Source: Yamagishiella unicocca (lineage: Eukaryota > Chlorophyta > Chlorophyceae > Chlamydomonadales > Volvocaceae). From it: a DNA stretch of 64,000 nucleotides. Location of the stretch: positions 186,001-250,000 of the forward strand of contig BDSL01000018.1 in the NCBI GenBank assembly GCA_003116995.1, read 5' to 3'. The notes under the pieces were generated by a model. That model was given only the letters and a program-made list of their open reading frames with translations, had not been told where the DNA came from and did not search any database. Position numbers and translations under genes: made by a program. This document shows positions 55,115-64,000 of the stretch, piece after piece; within the stretch, counting starts at the first letter, position 1; every line of letters begins with the position of its first letter.

Positions 55115-55892
55115 GGGTGGTGAGGGTGGTGAGGGAGATCTGAGTTGGAGTCCGCCGGTACCGTGAGCCTGACCGGGGGACCGCGCAGGACACGAAAAGG
55201 GACCTGTGTTGTGGTGTGGCGGTGCGGTGTGCGTGTGGCGGTGGCGACGGGAATTGGGAGTGTGTACTTGTGTTTGTGTAGGCGAATGGGAAGCGGATGG
55301 GGCCCGGGCCGTGCGTTGATGGCGGGCGGCGTGAGGGCGGGGATTTGGGCTGGGGTGGCGGGACGTGGCGCTTGGTTCTGAGGCGCCTATCGCGGCCATC
55401 AAGATACAACCCGCATGTGAGCGCGCGTAAGGCAAGTTTTCGCCTTCGAGGCTGATGTGAGTATTATCAAACCCGGACCTTATGTATGGCCGTCATGGAT
55501 CGAGAAAGAAAATTGATACATGTAAGGTTTGACTGGGGTGGCGTCGGCATGCAGCGGTGACCCGGCGGTTCGGCCGTACAAACAACTGTGCGCCGTGCGT
55601 CGCGGACTCGCGGTATGTGAGCAAAGCGCTGCATAAGACATTGCGTAATTCGAATTCATTTTGTTTCCTAAGCGCGCGTTGCTACGCCGCTTGCTATTAC
55701 ATACATATGCTGGCGTAGACGCTTGGCTAATGCATCTTAGAGGTACTGAAGAAGACGTTGATAACGTCAACCCAAAATAGTATATTTGGGCTAGTACAAA
55801 CTCAGCGTTGATACAGGAGGCGCCGCACGCGACCTCAATTGTGCCGGGCTGCTGGCGTTTCTTGGCGCAAAAGTTAATTTCGATACGCAATC
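55115..55892. other. Lactonase 3' UTR and MPP10 promoter
   Basis: TGTAA at 55521-55525 is the best poly(A) signal for the lactonase gene. This leaves about 0.35 kb of AT-richer DNA before the MPP10 start codon as its promoter and 5' UTR. No gene is seen. Confidence 0.5.
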
Positions 55893-58800
55893 ATGGTCAG
55901 CACAAGAAGGTCGGGTCGTGCCGAGCAAGGCGCGACTGCGGAGGTGCGTACGCGCCGCCGGCACACGATTTCGGGTCGAGCCTTTTCTCCGCACCGATCC
56001 GCACATCGCATATCGTGCATTTAATGCTCCCTCCTCCTAGTACCATCGGTACAACCTTGCATTTCGCATGAGCCTTGGCTTTTTCGCCGGAAGGGAACGG
56101 CAATGGTCGGGGTCGGCACCAAAAGCAACGCGGGCCTTCTACCTGCGTACTTGACGCGTCGCAGGCCCCTGCTGACGCGGCGAACGCCGCCGGCGCGGGC
56201 GGCGCCAAGCGCAGAGGCGCCGCTGCAGCTGCCGGCGCGCCAGCCACCCCGGGCGCTGGGCCCAAGCAGCCCAACGCTACCGGCACACCCGCGGCAGCAC
56301 CAGCTGACGGCTCAGCTCGCGCGGCGAAGCGTCAAAAGCCGACGCCGTCCAAGTCGCCGCAGGGTGACGCAGCCGCCGCTGCGGAGGACGCTCCCGGGCC
56401 TGCCGCCGGTCCTGCCAGCAACGGCGCTGGCGGTGATGACCCACTGGACGCATTCCGGAAGCTGCCGCATCTGAGGGCCGCACTGGAGACGTTGCAGGTA
56501 CACCCAGATGAGGCACGAGAGGGGGCGGAGGCACGAGAGGGGGCGGAGGGGACGTAATGGGAGGGAGGAGGGCGCTGGGCGGGTGGGTGAGTTGGCTGGT
56601 TCCGGAGCTGAGGGCAGTGGCTGCCGGAGGCAGGGAGGCGTGGTGCCTTGCCGATGGACGCGCCGCAGCCCACCACGGCCACCGTCACCGCCACCACAAC
56701 TCAGGCTCATGGGCAGGGGCGGTGTGCGTGGGTGGTGTGCGTGGAGTGGAAGAGATCCGCTAATGTGGTGTCGAGCTGCATGGGGGCGGCGGGCGGGTGC
56801 TGGGGTGTGGGGGGGCGGCAGACATTTGTGTCCCCGGGGCGGCTATACAAGTCGGATCGGTCCAGGGGGGGGTCGATGACGGCAGCATGTTCGACGGGAG
56901 AAAGCGCGAGGAGATTGAGGTGGCTGGGTGATGTCTGGTGGTTACTGGCAACGCCTTTCTGGGTATGAAGGGCCTGACACCAGTGGACCGGCTGTCTCTA
57001 GTTCGTCGCACCCCTAGGCCCTCCCTTGAGGGCGGGCGCGGGCAGGGCCCGTCGCCGGCCTTGAATCGATGTGGAACTCCTTCGCCGCACCTCGGCCCTC
57101 ATCCTCTGCCCTTACTCCCGCTTTCCCGCTTTCCCGCTCCCTCCCTCCCTCAGCCCTCTCCTTCCCCCCCCGGTCGTGTAACCGGGTATTTTTGCCACCC
57201 CCTCCCGGTCGCTCCCCGCCCTCAGGCCCGCGTGGACGACTCCGCCGTCTTCCTGCGGCCCTCACCCGAGGTGGCCACGGCGGCCAGAGAGGCGGCGAAG
57301 GTACGACATGTCGATCACCCGAGCTGTCAGTAGCTGGGTCCGCCACGTGTGCACCCGAGCTGTCAGTAGCTGGGTCCGCCACGTGTGCACTCTAGGACTC
57401 ACCTCTCGCCCCCACGGGCCCTCCTGCCCTTTCCGCCCTGCCCTCCCTCTCCCTCCCTCCCCACCACCACTCCCCGCTCGCCCCTCCGTTTACCCTCTCT
57501 CCTCCTTCCCCTCTCCCTCCCCCCCGCCTGCCCCCCCGCAGCTGCTGTACCAGCAGTGCGCCTCGCTGCTGCTGCTGGGCGGCGGCAGTAGCAGCCGGGC
57601 GGAGCGGCGGGCCCTGCGCAGTAGCACGGCCGCCCCGCTGCCGGAGCTTCACACGGATGCGACATTCGACCCGGAGCAGATCTGGCTGCAGGTGGGGGCC
57701 GCGTGAGGGGGAGTCAGTGGAGGGGGGAGAGGGGGGGGAGAGAGGGAGGGGAGAGAGGAAGGGGGAGGGGAGAGAGGGAGGGGAGAGAGGGAGGGGAAGG
57801 GGGAGGGGAGAGAGGGAGGGGAGAGAGGGAGGGGGAGGGGGAGGGGGAGAGAGCTGGGGCGGGCGGGCGGGCGGGCAGGTGGCATTGCGAAGTGCGGGCG
57901 GGGGTGCTTGGGTCCCGGTGCCGAAGTGCGGGAAGGCAGGGGGGAGGAGGAGGAGGGGAAGGAGGAGAGAGGGTTCTAGTGCCCAAGTGCGGGGAAGAGA
58001 GGTGGATGTTACCACCACGACACGGATGTGTTGACGCCGCCTCCCTGCCCAACACAAGCCGCGCTTGACACCGCTCCGAAACCGAACAGCTCGAGCTGGC
58101 CACCGAGGCTGCCGTACGACGCGTACGGCGGCTTATCCGGACCGCCGAGCCGCTGGCGTCCGGCGGCGGCGGCGCCGGCTCGGGTTTGGTGACGGCGGCG
58201 GCGGCTGCGGGTATCGACCGGCTGATCAACGGCGGCGACGACGAGGACGAGGAGGAGGACGAGGAGGACGAGGAGGATGGCATGGAGGGCGGGTCGGAGG
58301 ACGAGGAGCTGAGCGGGTCGGACGAGGATGAAGATGAGGACGGGGATGAAGACGAGGATGAGGACGAGGACGAGGAGGGCGCGGAGATGCGGCGGAAAGC
58401 CAAGAAGGCGCGGAAAGGTGCGCCCGCGGGCCTGGCGACAGCGGCGCCGAGCCCCCACCCGCTCACCCGCCCATGGCACCCTCTACCTCTCGCCCTCCCC
58501 CTCTCCTTCTGTCCTAAACGTCTGTTCTAAACGGTTTTTTTCTCGCATCTTCCTCAAAACCCCCTCTCCTTCCAGCAGCCGTAGCCGATATAGCTTAGCC
58601 GCCAAAGGTCATATTACGACCTTCGGCTTTCGTATCCCCAACCCAGTTCTCCCGCATGCATCTCAAAACTTCTGTTTTAAACGATTTTTTCGGACATCCA
58701 CGGGTTTCCCTCGAACCCTCTCCTTCCAGCAGCAGGGCCGCAAGCTTTCGTCCTCTCTTTGCTCCGTGCCCCGGCTCCCCCCCCCAGCCCCGCCACATCG

Positions 58801-61800
58801 CCCCCGGCCCCGGCCCCTGTGTATTTGTTCCCCTGTGAGCAACCCACCTAGCCCTCCGTCTATCCCCTGGCCCCCTTCGCTGACGCAGACGGTGCCAAGG
58901 CCCCTGCCAAAGCCAAGTCCAAGGCCAAGGGCAAGGACGGCCCGGGTGACAAGGGCCCCCCGGGTGACGGCCGCATCGAGGACCGCTTCTTCCGTCTGAC
59001 CGACCTGGAGAAGTACGTGGAGGATGCGGAGCGGCGGGCCATGGGGGACGACGACGAGGACGACGACCTGCTCGGTGGGGGTGAGGGCGAGGAGGAGGAG
59101 GACGAGGACGACGGCGCCGGCATGTTCGGAGGTGGGCGGGAGGGAGACCCGTGTACGAAAGGAAAAACGTTTGGGACAGGCGTTTCGAGATGCATGCTGG
59201 AGGACTTGGTTCGGAAGTGGGTGGGAGGGCGGGATGGGAGGTATTGTGGTGGGGGTGATGTTCCTCACCGGGAAGGGGCTGAGGCGGCGGTGAGGAACCT
59301 GTGTATCGCCTGGGGGCTTGGGGGTGAGGGAGGAAGGGAGGAGGGGAGGGAGGGAGCATACACTTGGGGTGAGGGGGGCGGAAGGGAGGGAGGGAGCATT
59401 ATATACAGGGGAGGCAACTGGTCTTACCGCCCCACCCTCTCCGCTCCCCACCACCCGGCCAGGCGATGACGAGGACGACGAGGAGGACGAGATGGAGGCG
59501 CTGCTGAGGAATGCGGCGGCGGCTGCGGGTGGGTCCTGGTGCAGGGGCTTTGCCGGTTTCGGAGCTAGGGAGCCAGCAGCTGGGGCCAGGGGCGGGTGGG
59601 GAGGGGCGGGATGAGCTCGGGGGGGTGGAAGGCACGTGGGCGCAAATGGCTGGGGGCGCGATCCTGATCCGGGTTCAGGCACGTGACAGGTCTAGCTGTG
59701 CTCACCAGCTGGCCGCTTGGATTGGACTCTCGCTTGGCAAGGAGACGGCTACCCTGAAGCGGAGGGTAAAACCCTAAGAACCCTAAAAGCAGAGGAGCTG
59801 TAGGGATCGGCCGGACGGCGCTGAAGAGCCGACATCCCCTTATTACAACAACCACAGCCGCCGCCGCCGCCCAGTACCGGTACCCGGAGCGGCCCCGCCC
59901 CTGACCTGCTCCTCCCCGCCTGCCCCCGCCTGCCCCCACCTGTCCCCACCTTGGTTGCAGGCAAGGGCAAGAAGAAGGGCAAGGCCGGCGGTGCCGACGG
60001 GGGCGGTGGGGCGCAGATGCGCTACCAGGACTTCTTCGGGGGCGGCGACGACGACGAAGAGGAGGAGGGGGACGAGGAGGAGGAGGAGGAGGAGGAGGGC
60101 GCGGCGGCGGGACGAGGAGGTGGTGGCGGCGGCGGTGGTGGGCTGCTGTCGAGTGAGGACGAGGAGGCGGAGGAGGGGGAGGAGGACGGAGGAGCGCAGC
60201 GGCGGCGGTCAGGCAAGGATGCAGGTGGGTGGGTGGGTGTGCCGGGTGTGTCGAGTTGGGCGGGCGGGTGGGGGGCCGCGGTAGGGAGGGGTTGTGAGAC
60301 CAGCGGCGTGGGACCCTTGGAGTACCTGCGCGTGGGCGCTGCGAGGAAGCGCGTTGGGTGCTGGGCTGGGGTATGGCAGGAGGAAGCCCGTTCGTCGGCA
60401 CCGAAACTAAAACCGAGTACGGAAAGTTGATGGGTTCTGTTTGTATGGAGGGGTGGGTTGCTGGTGGGATGGCGGCCTCGGCCGGGGCCGGGGCTGGGGC
60501 TGAGGCTGAGGCGGCTGGTGCCCACACGGGGTTTACCGCTCTCCTCCCGGGCTACCCTCACCGAGAGACGCCTGGGGACCGGGGACCAGGGGCTAGGGCG
60601 CAGGCGGCTTCCCAGCCCTCCCTGGAGCTGCTCGCGACCTCCTCCTGTTACCGCTCCGCTGCTGCTGCCTTGCTCCCGCCGCATCTCAAACAATTTCCTC
60701 CATCCCACCTATTCCTTCTCAACCCACCCCTCCATCCCACCTATCCCATCTTGACCCAACCCTCCACCTCATCCCATCCCACCGCTGATGCTGCTGACGC
60801 TGCTGCTGCTGCTGCCGCCGCAGGTCCTCGCGCTGGCAATAAGGCCCCGGCGGGCGGTCAGGGGGCGGCCAGGGAGGACGCCAAGGCGCTGTCAACACAT
60901 GAGCGGCGCCTGTCGAGAATGCAGGTGCGCTACGACTGGGAGGGGGCAGCAGACTGGGAGGGGCGGGAGATGAAGCCGCTGCAGCTTCCGCTACCGCTCC
61001 TACTGATTCCACCCCTGCAGCCGTGCGACGTGTTCATCCTCAAGTTCTTATCCTGTACGGCCCGACCCGGTCTGCCCCCAACTGTAAAGCTGATAACTGA
61101 TCAGTGACCCCTGACCCGGCCGCGCTCCCTCCCGCTTCAACCCCCCCCAGCATGCGCCCGCATCCTCGCTGTCCGCCGACCATGCGCCAACTATCCTGTC
61201 CTTTTCGTGTCACCGGTTTTCACGCCCCCCCCCCCCCCCCGCAGGAGCGGGTCTCCGAGCTTGAGGCCGAGGCCATGGGCGACAAGTCGTGGCACCTGAC
61301 GGGTGATGTGCCCGCGGGGTCTCGACCCATGAACAGCGCGCTGGAGCTGGACATGGACTTCGAGACCACGGGTGAGGTCCAGGGAGGGAGGGAGGGAGGG
61401 AGAGAGGAGGAGGGGGGGGAGGAGGAGGGGGGACAGGAATCGGCCGAGGCACGCTGCGGACTTACCAAAGGGACGTGGGGGGGTGAGCGAGCAGGCGGTT
61501 ATGGTGGTGGATGGGCTCCCAACGGGTTTTGACCCTTTTGAGGCTTGAAGGTTACCCTGCTGCGCGCCGCTAAGCTGCGCGCAGCCTCTCCCCCTCCCCT
61601 CCCCCCCATACACACTGTCTTTTTCGTGTCAACGGTTTTCACGCCAACCCCCCCCCCCATACACACTGCCGTACCGCCCCGCAGCTAAGCCGGCGCCCGC
61701 GCAGACGGACGAGATGACGAACGACCTGGAGACTGTCATCCGGAAGCGCATCGTGGACCACCGCTTCGACGACGTCGTACGTGTCGTACCGCCGCCGCTG

Positions 61801-63574
61801 GAGACCAAGAAGAAGGAGGTGGACCTGGACGACACCAAGTCCAAGGCCGGCCTGGGCGATCTGTACGAACAGGACTTTGTACGGCAGGTGACGGGCGGTA
61901 CGACGGAGGACAAGGACGAGCGGCTGCGGCTGGAGGCTAAGTCGCTGTTCAAGGCGCTGTGCGGCAAGCTGGACGCGCTGTGCCGCTTCCACTTCGCGCC
62001 CAAGCCGGTGGTGGAGGACATGACCATCCGCAGCGAGGTGAGTGTGCGTGTGTGTATGTGTGTGTATGTGTGTCTGGATGTGTGTGTGGATGGCGGGGAT
62101 GGGAGGGGTGTGGGGCTCACATAAACGAACCGTTGACTCGACATGGGCATTGTAAGGGTGTGGGGGGGTGGTTGCCGGGGGGGTTCGGTGTCGTGTGGCG
62201 CTGGATGGACGTTACGGACGCAGGTGCACGTCAGGAGATCCAGGATCCAGGATCGGGGATTTGAGTTCGGGTGGCTTGCTTGTCGCCAAACCCTAAAAAC
62301 CCCCCACCAGCCCGCCCCACCGCGCCGCACCGCCGCCACGCGCTCACCGCTCCCCCCACCAACACCTCCCCCAGCCGCCCCCCGTCTCCCACCCTTCACA
62401 CACCCTACTCGCTTCTACTTGCGGTGCCGACCTACTCGTTTCCTGCCATACACCCCTCCCCCTGCAGGTCCCCGCCATCGCCATGGAGGAGGCCGCGCCC
62501 CTGGTGGTCAGCAAGGCCGCCATGCAGCTGCCGGGGGAGGTGTATGCGCCCGGGGCCAAGGGCGGCAGGCCGGTGGCGGAGACGGAGCTGTCCAGGTCGG
62601 TGGGCCGGGGGCTGTAGCTGGGGAGAGCTTCCTGGAGAGGTTTTGGGGTTCAGGTGGCATCACCTTCAGGTGGCACCACCTTCCTCCTCCGCCTCATATC
62701 GGTGTTGAACGCTGCGTTCCCCCGCCAGCACCCACGCGCGCTTTGCTCTCCCCCCCTTCTCCCGCGTACGTGCTGCACGACTGCCCAAGTAGTCGTCATG
62801 GCCCCCCCCCCGCCTGACCGCCTCCCCCGCCTGCCCCGCCTGCCCGCTTGATCGCCCCCCACCAACCCGTTTTTTGCACACACACGCACGCACACACACC
62901 CAAACCGCCTCCATCTCCCAACCCCCCAGGGAGGAGCGCAAGCAGCGGCGCGCCACCAAGAAGCGGGTGCGGCGCACCAAGGAGGAAGCCAAGCTGTCGG
63001 AGCGGCGGATGCAGGCGGTGGCGGCGGGGGGCACTGCGGAGGTGGTGGGGCGCAAGTCGGACAGCAAGGTGGGTGTTTGGGGGGATAGGTGGTGGTGGGG
63101 GAAAGGGGGGAAGGGAAGGACGCGGGGGCGGTGTGTATGTGTACGGGCAGGGACGTGGGTGGTGACGGCATCGCGAAAACAGTGGCGACTTGGCAATGCA
63201 CAGCTCTACACAGCCCTCCTCCGCCTCCCCCATCCCCTCCCTTCTTCCCCCCCTCAACCCCTCCCCCCTCCTCCGATTCCGCCCTCCCTCCCCTTAACTC
63301 TCCCCTCCTCCCCTCAACCCCCCCCCCCACTCACCCGCAGGTGGTCGCCGGCAAGGGTGTCAAGGTGGCGGAGGGCGCCGGCTCCTCGCGGCACGGCAAG
63401 GCGGATGTGGGGAACAGCTCGGCGGTGTTTGCCAAGCTGGCGGCGGAGCAGGCGGCGGCGGCGGGGGGCGGCGGCGCCGCCAGCAAGGTCTCACGCGAGC
63501 TGAAGAAGGCCGCCGCCGCGGGGGGCCAGGAGGGCGCGGGGCCCAGGAAGGGCTCCACGGCGCTCAAGCTATAG
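55893..63574 (+). CDS. MPP10: U3 snoRNP protein MPP10
   Basis: Subunit of the small-subunit processome, where Mpp10 with Imp3 and Imp4 binds U3 snoRNA for early 18S pre-rRNA cleavages in the nucleolus. Fourteen exons join in phase to 2,592 nt (863 residues): 55893-55943, 56165-56497, 57226-57300, 57542-57691, 58090-58417, 58889-59131, 59463-59528, 59961-60224, 60824-60924, 61245-61371, 61685-62037, 62468-62595, 62930-63068 and 63341-63574. Diagnostic features: FDPEQIWLQ near 175, several long Asp/Glu tracts, DGRIEDRFFRLTDLEKYVED, YQDFFGGG, and the conserved C-terminal block (DLETVIRKRIVDHRFDDV, DLYEQDFVRQV, FRFHF-like CRFHFAPKPVVEDM) followed by basic KQRRATKKRVRRTKEEAKL. The start MVSTRRSGR is inferred: the downstream exon has no ATG, and this short exon fits phase and donor. 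Slightly longer than the human protein because of Ala/Gly inserts. Confidence 0.92.
57316..57387. repeat. 36-bp tandem duplication in MPP10 intron
   Basis: Two copies of a unit containing GAGCTGTCAGTAGCTGGGTC, just after the donor of MPP10 exon 3. Confidence 0.85.
57717..57855. repeat. Polypurine (GAGAGAGGGAGGG)n tract
   Basis: About 140 bp of almost pure G/A on the plus strand in an MPP10 intron. Strand-asymmetric purine tracts of this size can form triplex structures. Confidence 0.85.
58508..58572 (+). repeat. Dispersed intronic repeat, family 1
   Basis: Shares AACGTCTGTTCTAAACGG, the T-run and CTCGCATC with the 18730 element, then TTCCTCAAAACCCC. It lies in the MPP10 intron after exon 5. 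Confidence 0.75.
58648..58722 (+). repeat. Dispersed intronic repeat, family 1
   Basis: CATGCATCTCAAAACTTCTG, then TTTTAAACGATTTTTTCGG and ACATCCACGGGTTTCCCTCG. This is a fuller member, in the same MPP10 intron about 140 bp after the previous one, so two copies sit in tandem with spacer. Confidence 0.75.
59143..59202 (-). repeat. Dispersed intronic repeat, family 1 (reverse)
   Basis: GAGACCCGTGTACGAAAGGA, then AACGTTTGGGACAGGCG and TTTCGAGATGCATGC, in the MPP10 intron after exon 6, inverted relative to the 58508 and 58648 members. Confidence 0.75.
61178..61242 (+). repeat. Dispersed repeat, family 2
   Basis: CCATGCGCCAACTATCCTGT, then CCTTTTCGTGTCACCGG, TTTTCACG and a long C-run that ends at the CAG acceptor of MPP10 exon 10. 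Near-identical sequence occurs at 28-75. Confidence 0.75.
62038..62096. repeat. GT microsatellite
   Basis: An interrupted (GT)n tract starting at the donor of MPP10 exon 11. Confidence 0.85.
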
Positions 63575-64000
63575 GCGCCGAGCAAGGGTGCGTAGTACGG
63601 GGACGGCGACTGCGGCGGCGACTGCGGCGGTGGCGGCGGCGGTGGCGGAGGAGGAGCAGGAGCCTTTGGTGTTCCGTGTGTACGACATTCACAGTCGGGG
63701 GGGCTGCGGCGAGACGTAAGGCCCGGGTAGCAGCAGGGTGGGGCTTCCGGGGGCTGCTGGGCAGAGCCCGCCCGCTGCAGCGCGGCTCTGGACGTCACAT
63801 TTGAACACCCAGCGGCGACCCCGGGGGGGAGGGGGTAAAGGGAGGTAAGAGGGGAAACCCATGGTGAGTGCATGCCACTGGGTGAAGGGCGGTGCACGCT
63901 AGGATCGGATTCGGGGCGAGGGGTGCGCTTGGCCGACAACGGAAGTACCGGTGGCTGGGGACGCGTTTCATGTGGGCGGGAGGGGAAGGGAACGGGCCCG
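63575..64000. other. 3' flank of MPP10
   Basis: Downstream of the MPP10 stop to the window edge. A (GGCGGC)-type tract lies near 63610-63650. No TGTAA signal was found, so the mRNA 3' end may lie outside the window or use a variant signal. No gene is seen. Confidence 0.45.

Overview
The window looks like nuclear DNA of a volvocine green alga (Chlamydomonadales: Chlamydomonas/Volvox relatives). The signs are very high GC, dense short introns with GT...(C)AG borders, coding runs of Ala, Gly, Pro and Gln, CA/GT microsatellites and many minisatellites, TGTAA-type poly(A) signals, and an intact Ty1/copia element with the layout of the Volvox element Osser. The species cannot be named from sequence alone.

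Layout. From the left edge to about 45 kb nearly everything is on the minus strand; from about 47 kb to the right edge it is on the plus strand. The left part holds three tandem, same-strand paralogues of a large multi-pass membrane protein: copy A (221-10300), copy B (15309-25561) and copy C (28402-38031). Each has 11 or more exons; copy C joins in frame to 1,998 residues. All share one design: about five N-terminal membrane segments, a long disordered linker, a conserved soluble module split by long low-complexity inserts, and about six C-terminal membrane segments. I cannot assign the family to a characterised protein. The order of motifs in the soluble module recalls the C-terminal, non-DNA-binding half of large plant SBP/SPL proteins, but no SBP zinc-binding domain is present. 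A small possible membrane-protein gene lies on the plus strand between A and B (11721-13012).

An intact copia retrotransposon (38139-42812) has two identical 154-bp LTRs, a 5-bp target duplication and one 1,420-codon gag-pol frame. It sits 107 bp upstream of the copy C start codon in the opposite orientation. Without it, only about 0.53 kb would separate copy C from the stop codon of the next minus-strand gene, which encodes a small secreted protein with 14 cysteines (43239-44936).

The right part carries three plus-strand genes: a secreted proline-rich protein (47161-49109, tentative), a 6-phosphogluconolactonase-family enzyme with a probable plastid leader (51026-55114), and MPP10, a subunit of the U3 snoRNP/small-subunit processome (55893-63574, 14 exons joining in frame to 863 residues). 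The last two are housekeeping functions (oxidative pentose-phosphate pathway and 18S rRNA processing). Their introns hold minisatellites and two dispersed short-repeat families that also occur in copies A and B. Exon coordinates were worked out by hand from splice signals, reading phase and paralogue comparison; there is no transcript evidence.
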